DNA of 64,000 nucleotides from Ectobius pallidus (GCA_964059195.1 CAXKWD010000007.1:155915269-155979268), one strand, 5' to 3'; counted from the first letter of the stretch, positions 1-11,365 are shown. A program made the numbers and translations. The notes: generated by a model not told the origin, from the letters alone.

Positions 1-299
1 CGTAGGGAAGGGGTTGTCCAGGGGGTCCGGACCTCCCCGAAATCAAAACCTAAAATTCAGTTATTTAAACTCTATTTTGTCTAATATTTAAGTATTTTAT
101 TTAATAATAAAGTACTGAATTTGTAAATATAGGACTTTTATTTCCATTGTTCCATGTGTTATTTAACTTTTCTTATAAATAGTAATAAGTGTTATAGCTT
201 AGGTAATGAGTTCTTGTTTAAGTTGGCATGTAAACAAATTTGGTAACTAGTTTTTCAGTGATAAAATAGCGTAAAATGTGATTTTCATAATAGTCTAAT
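1..299. other. AT-rich non-coding sequence with a G/C-rich left edge
   Basis: No gene is visible. The first 45 bases are G- and C-rich and resemble the inner part of the G-rich element at 300-559, so a truncated relative may cross the window edge. The rest is AT-rich with no long reading frame. Confidence 0.4.
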
Positions 300-559
300 C
301 AGAGGCGTAACGAGGGGGGGGTTTGAACCCCCCCCCCATTGATTAAAAAAAGGAAAATTGTACAATTTTTTTAAGTCTGCTTAAAAATGACTTAATATGA
401 GTGTAAAGCGTGGGGAAAAAAAACTCGTTATTGTGCATCTTAATTTTTAAAATTTTCCGGGGGAGGACCCCGAACCCCCTCTCCCTGAAGGGTATTCCAT
501 ACCCCCAGACCCCCTGGATGTTATAACCCCCCCATATGGTCGGCCTGGTTACGCCTATG
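300..559. mobile_element. G-rich hAT-type MITE, copy 1
   Basis: A 260-bp element with inverted ends CAGAGGCGTAACGAGG (left) and CATAGGCGTAACCAGG (reverse complement of the right). It is flanked by an 8-bp near-duplication, AGTCTAAT at 292-299 and AGTCCAAT at 560-567. An 8-bp TSD plus a CA-starting inverted end is the hAT pattern. The inside has long G and C runs and no transposase. Reading frames across it are by-products of the repeat. A longer relative lies at 28667-28988. Confidence 0.7.
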
Positions 560-654
560 AGTCCAATACTTAAAACTTTAATGGCAATGATTAAGCAACG
601 CGGCATTGAAGTATAGCCATGATTTCCCATTTAAAAAGCATGTGACCTACAATT

Positions 655-850
655 GGCCGTTTCTCCGGCACCGGTCAACCGATTTGGTCCAATATAAATA
701 AGCTTCTTGCCACGGACGTTATAAATGCGTATACCAAGTTTCATGAAAATTCGATAAAGTGTATTTGAGTTATCGCGCGTATAGACACACGGACAGACAT
801 TTTCCCGCCGACCACACAATCTCATAAAGCACCATACTGGCACTTAATAA
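655..850 (-). repeat. R1 interspersed repeat, partial copy
   Basis: This contains the R1 right half, recognised by ATAACTCAAATACGC-like and CCAAATCGGTTGACCGG-like blocks (reverse strand) and by the end CTGGCACTTAATAA at about 840-850. The same block is at 24228-24420, 30034-30262, 42915-43150 and 45900-46130. A short open frame of about 70 codons recurs in each copy, but with no conserved start or stop, so I treat it as repeat sequence and not as a gene. Confidence 0.7.
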
Positions 851-1208
851 ACATGCACCTGAATATCTACTTAATACTGTAGTAGCCTACTGCTTTTGTA
901 TTTCTAACAGAACGCGCTGGAAGCATGTTAACACTTACTTCGGCGAAGCCAGAACATTCCGAGCCCAATATTGTTAATGAAAGCTAATGTAATTTTTGTA
1001 TAGCCTACTTCTAATTTGTTCATGTATTCTTTTTCTGTGAGGCAATCTGCGTTGTGGAGAAATATTAAATCGCAAAACATTGATTATTAATATTATCATT
1101 GGCGAGGCTTGGTTTATCACACTTTAATTAAAATCATGTCGGACTGCATAGAAAATGATTTCCATAATGATTGGTCCCATAGTATATACATTTTTTTTAA
1201 CAGTACTG
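851..1208. other. Unassigned AT-rich sequence
   Basis: No gene or complete repeat recognised. A block around 1130-1190 (CGGACTGCATAGAAAA) recurs at 52745-52795, so part of it belongs to another low-copy repeat. Confidence 0.4.
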
Positions 1209-1220
1209 TGTAATTTTTTC

Positions 1221-1596
1221 GTCCGCGGTAGTCTAGAGGTAGCGTGCCCGCCTCTAGATCTGCGGGATCCGCGGTCGCTGGATTTTACCGGACGTAAAAA
1301 ATCCGGGCACGGAGTCCTCTGGGAGGGACCTTAAGCTGGGGGGCCCGTGTCATACAGTTATGGCACGTTAAAGAACTCCAAGCCTAAATTAGAGCCTCTG
1401 GACAAAATTTTCCGGCTTTTCACATCCAAGTAATACCTTACTTTCCTGGGAGGTTGTGAGGCGATGGGCTTACCACCTGTCCCTCTGCCCTCTCTCGGAA
1501 AATAAGCGTAACAAAATTCACATAGACATCAGAAACCTCCAATTGGAGGCCCTTCGCCCCGACACTGGGGATATAGGACAGAGTCAGTCAGTCAGT
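1221..1596 (+). mobile_element. SINE-1, tRNA-derived, full length
   Basis: A tRNA-like head (CTAGAGGTAGCGTGCCCGCC) is followed by a family body with the blocks GGGCACGGAGTCCTCTGGGA and GGCTTACCACCTGTCCCTCT. The tail is (GTCA)n. It is flanked by TGTAATTTT at 1209-1217 and 1597-1605, a short target-site duplication. Other copies lie at 2802-3194, 28621-29171 and 56172-56506, each with its own duplication. The element is non-autonomous and depends on a LINE for copying. Confidence 0.85.
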
Positions 1597-1613
1597 TGTA
1601 ATTTTATATTCAA

Positions 1614-2490
1614 CTAGCATGTGCCCGCGGCTTCGCCCGCGATAATTATTTCAAATATTAAAAATTAAGAGCATAATAGTTAAATCATTATATTTATTAA
1701 CACCTAAATCACGTGGACTACATACCACGATTAGATAGCGTCGCCTGGTAAAAGCGACCTCAGATTCAAGTTCCTTGGTCCAGAAAACCCCTGTATAGTG
1801 AGTTTCGTCCAAATAAAACTATGTTTGACCATATTTAGGGCTTACAACATTCAAGCTATCGCGAAAGTTTTATTTTCAAGGTATGACAAAAATAGCCAAA
1901 GCCAACTGTAATTGATTTGACATTGAAATGTATAACTGAAAACTTATGTTTTGAAAACGCACAAAATGCACGTGTTTTGCCCGTTTTTCACTCATAACTC
2001 ACGAACGAAAACTAAAATTAAAATTTCGGCTTGGAGGTGCATTTTCCGACCCTTCAGCCCACCTATGTTTAAAATTTCAGATCTCTGCGTTCAGTAGATT
2101 TCGCTGGACATCGAGACAATTCCTTTTATTAATACAGATAATATGAATTATAATGATACCTTCTCTAATTTGTCAATCATCCATTTAATTTAATCCAAAC
2201 CCACCTGATACAACTGGCAACAATATGTTCTGTGAATTTGTTTGGATAATTCTGTGTAAAAAGGGGTTAAGTATTTTCAAAAACATGTAATTTTTGGCAG
2301 TTAAAATCAGAATTTTTCAAAATCCTTTCTTAGTGAGCACCTACATTATGAAACAAAGGTATTGTCAAAATTCCAAGTCTCTACCTGTTATAGTTTAGGC
2401 TGTACGTTGATTCCTGTCATTCAGTCAGTCAGTCAGTCATTCATTCATTCATTCAGTCAGTCAGGACAAAGCCTTTTATATATATAGAGA
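1614..2490 (-). mobile_element. Non-autonomous Helitron, composite with two 5' ends
   Basis: Read on the minus strand, it begins TCTCTATATATATAAAAGG next to an A at 2491. It ends with a GC hairpin (CGCGGGCGAAGCCGCG), then GGGCACATGCTAG, next to a T at 1613. A|TC...CTRR|T with a hairpin close to the 3' end is the Helitron signature. A second 5'-type start (TCTGTATTAATAAAAGG) lies inside at 2138, so the unit holds one complete 525-bp Helitron plus an extra upstream 5' segment. No RepHel coding sequence is present. A second copy with the same composite layout is at 21698-22552. Confidence 0.85.
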
Positions 2491-2789
2491 TTAAAATTTT
2501 TAGGCAGCTTGAATTAAAAATATAACTTATAACACAAGATACACGAAATAAAGTTGCGCATTATCGCACTAGACTTGAAAAAAATCCATTGCAACCAACT
2601 TTGGTTACAATCATACGGAAAATACTCTTTTCTTTAATAATATCTTTACTGTATATGATTATTAAATAGACTCAGTTTGATAAAAATAAAAATTGTTAGA
2701 ATTCTTTTCGCCATAAATGTTAAATATCTCACGGTGGTCGCAGAAATCGTCATACTTGGTGGTTAAAAGCGTTGACGACCCCATTCCTT
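2491..2789. other. AT-rich spacer
   Basis: About 300 bases of AT-rich sequence between the Helitron and the next SINE. I see no gene or repeat in it. Confidence 0.4.
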
Positions 2790-2801
2790 ATATGGGCAAA
2801 T

Positions 2802-3194
2802 CTGTATCTGTATCTGGTACCCTATGATCCCCAGGTGGGGCGAAGGGCCTCCAATGGAGGTTTCATTACCTATACTAATTTTGATATGCTTATTTTCCGA
2901 GAGAGGGTAGAGGGACAGGTGGTAAGCCCATGGACTCGCAAGCCCCCTCTGGAAACTAAGTATTTCTTGGACGTGAAAGGGCCGAGAAATTATGTCCAGA
3001 GGCTCTAATTTAGGCTTGGAGTTCTTTTACGTGCCGTAAATCTACGACACGGGACCCCCAGCTTAAAGTCCTTCCCGGAAGACTCCGTGCCCAGGATTTT
3101 TACGTCCTGAAAAATACATGACCGCGGCCGGGTTTGATCCCGCGCCCTGCGTATCTAGAGGCGGGCACGCTACCTCTAGACCACCGCGGCCGAC
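2802..3194 (-). mobile_element. SINE-1, full length
   Basis: The head is at the right end on the minus strand (CTAGAGGTAGCGTGCCCGCC) and the tail is (ATCTGT)n-like at the left. The flanks ATATGGGCAAAT (2790-2801) and ATATTGGCAAAT (3195-3206) match at 11 of 12 positions, a slightly aged target-site duplication. An apparent 78-codon frame across its body is a by-product of the SINE and not a gene. Confidence 0.85.
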
Positions 3195-3269
3195 ATATTG
3201 GCAAATGTGCACCAGAAAATCAATAACTTCTATATGCAGTAGATGCTAGGGCAGCTTGAGCCCAAATAT

Positions 3270-3590
3270 AGTTACACGGAACATAATTCATTAGAATAAA
3301 TCTCCTAGCTCCAGAATGAAAAATCGTATGAAAAGAAAATGTTGCATTTGGGTTAGGTACCTTCTGAAGACGTGACACGAAGATTGGCGGCGATTTTCTC
3401 TTAATTGTAATTCCACTTTAATGAAGAAGATTTCGTTTTTCGCGATTTTCTCGAAAACTGCTCTAACGATTTTTATTAAATTTTATACATGAGGTGATTA
3501 TACTAAGAGCTAAAACTTTTATTTGAAAACTATTTGCAAAAAATTCTCTGAAGGGTAGTTATAAGCCTCCCACTGTTTGTAGAAACTCAG
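3270..3590 (+). repeat. R2 interspersed repeat, copy a
   Basis: This shares GGTACCTTCTGAAGA, TTTTCGCGATTTTCTCGAAAA and TTCTCTGAAGGGTAGTTATAAG with copies at 27330-27990, 30290-30560 (minus), 32430-32745 (minus) and 55130-55555 (minus). It is non-coding. The class is not certain; the copies at 27330 and 32745 end in a GAGGAAGTA inverted repeat. Confidence 0.65.
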
Positions 3591-4400
3591 TCTTGCCTGG
3601 TGAACAATGAACCTTCGCATCAGGTTGAAACAACTGAATACGGGCTCTTTCATGGCCTCTTATTCTATAGGCCCTATCAGAATATGAAGTGAGAAGGTGT
3701 ATTGACCATGCTTAGGGAAAGAAAATTATGTGAATGCTTAAATTAGGGAAAGAAAATTATGTGAATGCTTTAATAAGATTTTATTAGGGTTTTGTATCCT
3801 TCTGGGGCGCGATGCGATGTGATAATGACATTATCATAATTTTTACAACCAATTTATACGAAAAGAATAGGCTATCATACGTAATATATTATGCAAGGAA
3901 GCAAAACCTTTATTTGGCAGAGACATTTTTGTGTGCTTATATTTTTACATTTTTCGTGCGTGTTTGCCTTTTTTTTTCTTTATTGTAATTCTGGGCTTTA
4001 AAGCATTCTCTGCAACATTTTGACGGTACACTGTTCTTTTGGGTCTCTAAAGTAGAGCAAACAAGATCAAAATTTCCTTATCATAATTTTGTCACACTAG
4101 CTTGCCAGTTCCAGTTGACCCCGCCATTTTTAATTTTGTTGTTTTGTTGCGTTTGTAAGTCGCTCTTCCGTTTAGGAGGAAGCTTAATAAGGCTATTGTA
4201 CTCATTAAGCGGTTCGTTGAGTGAATGAAGTGTATTTCCTCATCAAGATTAGCGACTTCGTAGAAATTATTAAGTTAGGTTGCGGCAGGTTTTGAAGCTC
4301 ATAGTATTGTTACACAACTGTATCGTCCACACGCTAGCGGTCTGTGATATTCCTGAAAATGTACAACATTTTGATCATCCCAATAAATCGTAAGTAATAT
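3591..4400. other. AT-rich sequence without a recognised gene
   Basis: This holds a 29-bp tandem duplication (AGGGAAAGAAAATTATGTGAATGCTT at about 3714-3770) and a stretch rich in short A/T runs. No supported coding region or element was found. Confidence 0.4.
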
Positions 4401-4420
4401 TGTACAATACAGCTTATATA

Positions 4421-5110
4421 CGTCCGGGTTTTCCCGGACACATACTCTTTTCAAGGTCCAAATTTTATGTGAGGGAGGATTTTAGTCCGGGATTTCGGCT
4501 TCTTTTTTATTATTATTATTTCAGCTGTGTTTATACAGTACTCCTTTTAGCTACGAGGCGTATCAGGAGTTCGGGATGTGTGTCTATGCAATAGGGTAGG
4601 CCATGGAACTATTGAGTGTCAATTGTTTCTGTTGTCGGTGTATTTAACGGAGTAAATTTCAACTGATATTAATTTAAATGGATATGATACAGGATGAAAT
4701 GGTAAGGAGATTCATGATATGTAAATATCCAATTCGGCATTTGCCTTTACGACTGGGGAAACCATGAAAAAACCCATCTCAAATTGGTCGGCCATGGGAT
4801 TTGAACCTGGTACCTCCCGAATGCGAGTCCAAGACGTTACCATCTCGGCCACCTCGCTTTTTGGCTTATTTATTTCTTCCCCTGCCTTATAAATATTAGC
4901 CCAGTCAAATTAGAAAAAATAATGATCGAGTGAAAAAAATTCCCGGAGTTTTTAAATTTGGCAAAGTGGTTCGTTGACTGGGCTAGTATTTATAAGGAAG
5001 GGGAAGAGAAAAATAAGCCAACCCCCGACATTTTTGTTTTGATTTTAAAAATCATCCCTGACATAAAATTTAGATTGTGAAAGGAATATATGTCCGGAAA
5101 AAACCGGACG
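4421..5110. mobile_element. TIR element with subterminal palindrome, interrupted by a SINE
   Basis: The inverted ends are CGTCCGGGTTTTCCCGGACA (left) and CGTCCGGTTTTTTCCGGACA (reverse complement of the right). The similarity runs on for about 70 bases, through an AAATTTTATGT block. TA lies on both sides (4419-4420 and 5111-5112), as for Tc1/mariner-type MITEs. A second, inner palindrome (GGCTTATTTATTTCTTCCCC against 4978-5021) makes the core a foldback. SINE-8 interrupts the left arm. No transposase is encoded. Confidence 0.7.
4505..4862 (-). mobile_element. SINE-8, near full length, nested
   Basis: The tRNA-like head is at the right on the minus strand (GCGAGGTGGCCGAGATGGTA, then a B box GGTTCAAATCC). 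The body includes CAGGAGTTCGGGATGTGTGT in + orientation. Similar GGCTT-plus-T-run sequence on both sides suggests a target-site duplication of about 15 bp, so it landed in the older TIR element. A near-identical full copy is at 37250-37605; partial copies are at 45650-45745, 54675-54815 and 59195-59362. Confidence 0.8.
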
Positions 5111-5472
5111 TACGGTAGCTCCATTTAAGATAAACCTGTGCGTTGTACAGGGAGAACTGGATTGTGGCTTATGATATGTTTTAGTTTCTTAGTTTTTGCC
5201 ATCAACATCTCCCTGTTGCAGACAGCTACACTAAAATGGGTAGAGCTTTGCATTTTGTTTTGCATATGGCGCCTGGATCAGTTTCGTATGCTGTAATGCA
5301 TCATAAGCTTATGCAATGATAGCTCGAAGAAAACAGATGGTTTCACAGATGGTCGGCTTACAATAATTGCAATTCCATAATCGGCAATCCAAGCCGTTTC
5401 TAATCCATTCGACAGCTCAGATGAAATTGCATCTCTGATGTCTGTCCATATATTTGTACATCTGTCCAATTA

Positions 5473-5559
5473 TCATTCTCTTTCTCTCTTTTTCTCTCTT
5501 TTTCTCTCTTTTTCTCTCTTCTTCCTTTCTCTTTCTCTCTCTCTCTTTCTCTTTCTTTT

Positions 5560-5594
<35 letters not shown>

Positions 5595-5597
5595 CCC
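5473..5597 (+). repeat. CT-rich microsatellite
   Basis: About 120 bases of TTTCTCTC and TC units. Apparent poly-Arg/Glu/Lys or Ser/Leu reading frames here come from the simple repeat. Confidence 0.9.
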
Positions 5598-5605
5598 TGT
5601 CCCCC

Positions 5606-5800
5606 GTCCACAAAGTAAGTTTCCCTAGGGCCGTTTACACAAACAAAACAAAATTTAATGGAAATATTTATCGCAACAGATATAGCAAGTGTTCAGCTAT
5701 TTTTCAACATATTCACCCCCGGAATTGAGACATTTGTCATAACGTGGAACCCGTTTTTGAATAGCTGTGTCGTAGAAGTCTGCCACCTGGGAGAAAACTC
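5606..5800 (-). pseudogene. mariner-type transposase C-terminus with terminal inverted repeat
   Basis: The left end carries the mariner repeat CGTCCACAAAGTAAGTTTCC. Minus-strand translation next to it gives ADFYDT, then RYDKCLN and GGEYVEK, the usual closing residues of a mariner transposase. The fragment stops near 5800 and has neither the catalytic core nor a second end. Related pieces are at 50305-50618 and 62113-62809. Confidence 0.75.
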
Positions 5801-6192
5801 CACGTAAGGGGAAAAAATAGTTCGCTTGAGTTTTGTTAAAAATGGGGTTCAGGAGTGGTCCACTGATGTTGCACACTATAAGATCATTAGTAGGGGAAAA
5901 TATTCGGTACCAACACAAAATTTCTGGGCACTGGTATTTGATTAGGCCTGTTTTAGGGTTTTTAAGTTTAATCAATAACAGTCTCATTTTTCTTAAAACC
6001 AGTAATAGTGCATCAGAGTTAGGTGCATCCTCATTACATTGCTCATGTGCGGGATCCGTAGGGTTTAGGAGTATATTTGGACTGGGAATGGGCATGGTCG
6101 TGGAGAGTCGAGACATCTCTGCTTCAGTATACCAAGCTGAAAACCCAAGTTCGTTTCCTTCCAGGACAAATTTTGCACTACACTCTACAGAA
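5801..6192. other. Unidentified segment, open on both strands
   Basis: Both strands stay open here for about 100 codons (minus from 6116, plus from 5833). I recognise no domain, start context or splice signal. It joins the mariner fragment on one side and a Helitron on the other, so an eroded mobile-element or captured sequence is more likely than a host exon. Confidence 0.3.
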
Positions 6193-7016
6193 TCTCTATC
6201 TATAAAAGCAGCATTGTCCTGACTGACTGACTGACTGACAGAGAATCAATGTAGAACCTAAGCTATAATAGGTAGAGTCTTGGAGATTTGACAGTACCTT
6301 CGTTTCGTAATGTAAGTGCTCACTAAGAAAGGCTTTTGTAAAATTTGATTCTAAATGCCAAAAATCAAATGATTTCGAGGAGATGAAGTACCTTCCATAA
6401 GAAACAAATGAGCAATTCAATTGTTGTGGAAAACGTGGCAAGACAGTGTTCAATTGTGAAATTAATTCAAAGTTGCCTTGCTCGATTGATTCATTTGTTT
6501 ACTATTCTCAAAGATCTGATTTACACCGAAGGGGATCATGAATGCATGCCTAAATGAGAAAAAAATGAATGATTTGGACGAAACTCACTAAACGGCGGTT
6601 TTTGGGCTAGGGAACTCGAATCTGAGATCTTTTTTTGTTTCCAAGGCAGTGCACTTTAATTGTGAAATGCATCTTGAAGTCGGGTTTCTGACTTTTTAAT
6701 TATCAGTTGTTTTAATTGTTTATGCATGATTTGGATAATGTTCATGAATCTGTGGTATGTTTTAATCATTTCATTTCGAAACTGTATGCCCATATAGCAG
6801 CACATGATTTGTTTTGTTTGTTTAATTAGCCATATTTTTAATGTGAAACAATATAATTGAGAATAAAATTATGTAATTCGTGCAGTTTATGTAATAACAA
6901 TGTCATTGTTAATAAATATAATGTTTTAATAATTATTCTGTTAAATAAATGATTTAAACAAAACATCTAGCAGTTGAGTAAATAATTTCACGGGCATAGC
7001 CTCAGACACCTGCTAG
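6193..7016 (+). mobile_element. Non-autonomous Helitron next to the PDZ exon
   Basis: It starts A|TCTCTATCTATAAAAG, followed by (GACT)n, and ends CACCTGCTAG|T at 7013-7016 after a degenerate GC hairpin (CACGGGCATAGCC). Its 5' 150 bases match the outer 5' segment of the composite Helitrons at 1614-2490 and 21698-22552 and the fragment at 50028-50153. No transposase. It ends only 102 bases before the splice acceptor of the large host exon. Confidence 0.8.
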
Positions 7017-7118
7017 TTTAATATAAATCCCTTCAGTGAGATGAGGCTGAAAACCTGTCAGTAATTTTATAGTTTGTTTGTGTCATCATATTCTAATACA
7101 GTGTTGTGTATGTTGCAG

Positions 7119-10100
7119 ATGAGATGATGGAGGGAGAGGCCGACAGGTTTGTGACGGTGGTGGCTGTCGAGGCTGCGGAGGAGTTCGTTACAGTGCTGAA
7201 CGTCGGAGGTGAGCAGCCTACTGATGGGGAGGACGTGCTGGTGTATCGACTCCCTGGGGAACGCCTGGGCTTTGGTCTCAAGTTTGAGGGTGGCACGGGC
7301 ACAGGCGAGCATGTCAAGAGGCTGTTCATCCAGTCGTGTGCACCCGACAGTCCTGCCTCACGAGCCACCTGTTCCTGGGGCAGTTTGCAGGAGGGTGACG
7401 AGGTCCTGCAGATAGACTCTGTTCCTGTGAACATGATGACACGTCTGGACTGTGTGCGATGTTTGAAGGACAGTCATGTTGTGCTAAAGCTGCAAGTGAG
7501 ACATGCCCCGCCTCCACCAGTGCCACCTCGCAGGAGTAAGGAACCCCGCCCCCCGGAGCCCGAGGTGTACCTGGACTTACTGGCTCAGGAGGCAGCAGCC
7601 TGCCTCACAGAGTCCGAGAGCGATGATACAGGTTCCTCTATCTCTACTGTAGTCATTGACATCGCCAAGGTACTCAGTCCTTTTGAGCAGCTGGAGCGAG
7701 AATTGGAGGATGAGGGGGCGCCAACTCTGCAACCACCGATCAACTTTCAGGATGCACCGCTGAGCTATGGAGATGAGAAAGTTCTGCCACCCAAACCTGC
7801 TCCCAGGAAAGAGACTTTCAAGTCTGGGAAGAAGAGGCCGCCTCCTCCTCCTCCTCCAAGAAGTGATCGACCACAGTGTCCTCTCAATGTGCAAACCATC
7901 ACGGTGTCCGATTCCGATCTAGGGGACTTGCCTCGTTTAGTGGATGTCGTTCCAAAAAGTGAGTGTGATGAAGCACGTCCTAGTTTCATGGAGGGGCGAG
8001 AGAGTAGACCATTGATGACCGATGGAGAGATACTAATGTCACTGGAGATGGACTCACAGTCTTCTTACCTCATGGACGCTTTACAGACCTGCACATATGA
8101 TAATAAGCCTTCAGTGGTAGAAGGCTCACAGTCGGTCTCTTCTACTGTAGAAAAAAGCCAAATATTGTACACAGAAAATGAGCAGAAAGAAAACAGGCCA
8201 GAGGTTGTGGACGGAAAAGAGAGTAATTCTTCAAATAAAGCAAATACTGTGAATAAACCTGTTGTTGTAGACAGTAAAGTAAAGTCAGCCATAGTAGAAC
8301 AAGATGAAAGGTATTCTCCTTCAGTAGATGATGAAGAAGATAAACCTATATCAGTAACAGATGACAAAGATGGTTCTGTATGGGAGGAAATAGAACTTAC
8401 AAGTAGCAACAGTGTTGCAGATGAAATTGAGAGTACTATTATATCGATAAAGGAAGAAAGCTTGCATGTTGAAAGGCTTAAATTATTGAATTCTTTACCA
8501 GAACCCAAAATGAGGAATTCTATTCTAATAAATACCAGTCCATGTACAGTTCCCGTACTAAATAACAAAGAAACTACAACTACCATTAAAAGTCATGAGA
8601 AGACCATCGTTACAGAAATAGAGAATACAAGTATATTGAAATGTGAAACTAAGCCAAAAATCGTTGAAAGTAAAGAAAAAGTTAAAGATAATGTTGGAGG
8701 TGCTATTTGCTTTAAAGAAAACAGTATTGAGAGTAAAGAAAAAATTGTTGGAAGGACAGAAAATATTACTGAAAGTAAAGAGAAAATTTTTGTAAGAAAA
8801 GAAAGTAAATCAGGGATTACGGACACTGAAGAAACTGCCACAGTTAATGCAGAGAAGATTGTGGAAAATGAAGAGAAGATATCTGAAAGAAGAGAGGAGA
8901 TGCTGACGAATAAAGAGCACATCACCGAAAATGAAGTTAGGGAAAATGTAGAGAAGATTGCAAATACTATTGATAGTGATAGAGAAAAATCAAACATGAA
9001 TACAGAAAGGAAAGAGACCAGATCTATTGCACTAAGTAGAAGCAGTCCTGGAAGATCTAGGTCTGAAGTAACAGAAAGTAAGATACCATTAAAAAAGGAA
9101 AATAAAGAAGTAACACAAAATGATATTAATGGCAAAACCCCTTCTAAAAATGAAAATACAACAAAACAAACTAAAGAAGCAAGACAAAATGAAATGATTC
9201 TGAATACACCTTCAAGAAATGGCTCTAATGAGGGAAGTCAAGAAACTACTCAGAATGAAATAAACAATAAAACGTCTGTTAAAAATGAAAGTCCGACAAA
9301 GGAAAATAAAGAAAGTCCAATCGAGAGCAAGATACCTGTAATGAAAGGCAATAAGCAGTCTAGACCTCAAGTGGCAGAAAGAAGTACTAAGCCTGTGGTA
9401 ATAGAAAATGGTGGAAACAGCCCCATTCTGAAGGAAGGTGTTAAACCACCCACTGTAGTTACCCGTTCTAAGTTTAGTAATCCGACAGATGCAGTAGAAG
9501 AGTACAACAAATCACAAGAAATAAAAGTTAAGGAAAACGAATTTTCTCCCTTAGTGAATGGAGAAGCTAGACATTTGTCATCAGAAAGCAATGAAATCAA
9601 ATCTCACATACCAGTAAGAGGAAGAATAGAGAGCAAAAATAAACATATTGTTACAGAGAGTAAAGAAAGTAGATCTAATATTCCTGTAAATACGGAAAAT
9701 AGGTTAAGCAACTCAGAAATTAAACTTGACAAATCAGATGTCTCACAAAGTAAACAAATTAGTCATGTTGTTGATGAATGTCGTACAGACAGTAAAGAAA
9801 ACAGACTATGTATAGCAGAAACTAAACAAAAGCCAGAGATTATAGAATGTAAAGAAAATAAGCCTATTTTTGTAGTAAATAAAGAAAATATTTCAGGTAT
9901 AGAAAATGAAGTAAGTACACATCAGTCCAATGAACTTGAAAAAAGCACACCTGTTAAGAGCGAAAGAAAAGAATTACCAGTGGTAAATGAAAGGAGGCCT
10001 ATTATAGTCGGTTGTATTTCTAGTAAACAGTTGCTAGTAGAAGAGAACCAAAGCAAGCAGGAACCATTGGAAAGGGAACCAAATGGACTGTTGTCAAGTG

Positions 10101-10566
10101 GAAGTGAAGAAGACGATGATGTGTTTACAGAAATTACTGAAACAGAAAGCCCTATAACATCTGGTAACAAAGAAGTTAAAATTGCAGAGATTGAAAACAG
10201 ACATAACAGAAGAGAATTGACAGAAAAGAATTCTCCTATAAAAGAAAGTGTAGAACATACTATAAACGCCTGTGCAGAAAGTGTTGGAAAGGTGATAGAA
10301 GAGAAGAAACTAGAAGGAGTAGAAAAGGATGCGATTGTTGATAGCGTAGAGAAGGAAGTTGGGCTAAGTAATGGCTTGCCTATGCTGTTGAGCGATCTGC
10401 AGAACGAGGAAGAATCTGTCGACACTGATTCAGATGAAGACTTTGTGTTGGAGCTGCCAGAATGGGGAGGAGGCTCGGTATTCCAGCCTGGAATGGGATT
10501 TCGCTGCTGGGGACTCGCAACTATTGGAGAGGATGAAGAAGATTCAGACAACAACAATAACAGCAC
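7119..10566 (+). CDS. PDZ-domain scaffold-like protein, large exon
   Basis: This is the main host exon. TGTATGTTGCAG precedes it as splice acceptor. An in-frame stop at 7094 means any upstream coding part must be spliced in. The likely start is ATG 7124 or 7127; the second has A at -3 and G at +4. Counted from 7124, a PDZ domain spans about residues 40-127. It has the carboxylate-binding loop variant ERLGFGLKFEGG, the core LQEGDEVLQID and the helix TRLDCVRCLKD. Proline-rich SH3-type ligands follow at 129-137 (PPPPVPPRR) and 236-248 (KKRPPPPPPPR). Residues of about 320-1090 are Lys/Glu/Asn/Ser-rich with loose ESKE and KENK repeats, probably disordered. The end is acidic (VDTDSDEDFVLELPEWGGG, GEDEEDSDNN). 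The donor is CAGCAC|GTAAGT at 10567; unspliced reading hits a stop at 10568. No signal peptide or membrane segment. PDZ domains bind C-terminal peptides, so a scaffold or adaptor role is inferred. I cannot name the family. Confidence 0.88.
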
Positions 10567-10744
10567 GTAAGTATTGCATTCCTTTATGTGGAAGGTATTA
10601 TTTTTAGAGGTCAGTATCACAAGGTAATATAGCAAGAGGTCCAGATTTTATTGATAAACAAGACCTGGATTTTGATGACTATGTCATCTTTTAACTGGTT
10701 CATCATGGACTACTGCAGATATTTTGATCATGACTCCTAGGTTA

Positions 10745-10940
10745 TAAAAGTGGTAATTTTTAGGGTCATTTTTTGGTAATTTTTCCATACATTTTACTTT
10801 TAGGTTATTTTTAAAATTCAATGTCATTATTTGGTGATTTTTTGGCCATTATATGGCCTTTTCCCCCATTTCATATTTGTAGGTAATTTTTTAAATTTTA
10901 AGTCATTATTTTCTCATTTTGTGTTGTTTCTTGCATTATA
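10745..10940. repeat. R5 AT-rich repeat
   Basis: This is a run of TAATTTTTAGGTCATTTT-like units. Similar degenerate units fill 34200-34700, 42030-42180, 56890-57000 and 57390-57480. The 42030 and 56890 stretches are inside hAT-family sequence, so these may be eroded inner parts of such elements. Confidence 0.5.
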
Positions 10941-11365
10941 CAGAGTTTTTGTGCATATACTTTATCAGAACTCTAAGTAAGCATGAAAAAATAAATAAAT
11001 GAAGTTCTAATTTTAATTTGGATATAGAAAGACTGTATTTGCTGTTTGCATTTAACCGTAAGAAATTAACTAATTACAAGCCTATAACAACTTAAATGTT
11101 ATATGGTGCTCTACTTGCATAACCAGTGCCTAAGATCGTTACAGTTTTTTCTAAACAAAAAAGGATGTTTTATAGAAATTTTGCTTTTCACATTTCTGAT
11201 GCTTTAGCAATGTTATGGCTCATAATTCAGTAATGCAATAAAGTGATTAATTTCTTATTGAAGGGCTTCATTTTCATGCCTCTATTTGTTTGTTGCACAG
11301 TTTCTAAAGTTATGTCAACACAAACCTGATAAACCTGATGCATATATTATGAGCACCTCCATCTA

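Noticed and set aside
343..630. 95-codon minus-strand gene
   Set aside because: It spans the G-rich MITE and its flank; codons come from poly-G/C runs.
2430..2465. CRISPR-like or regulatory direct repeats (CAGT/CATT)n
   Set aside because: It is the (GACT)n-type tract that belongs to the 5' end of the Helitron; the same tract occurs in the other copies.
5417..5611. Glu/Arg-rich protein on the minus strand
   Set aside because: Pure translation of a CT microsatellite.
7577..10635. Long open frames antisense to the large PDZ exon (for example 8065-8586, 8593-9135 and 9922-10635 on the minus strand)
   Set aside because: They mirror the codon use of a Lys/Glu/Asn/Ser-rich exon, whose antisense is poor in stops and rich in Leu/Ser/Phe. 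No domains and no splice logic.
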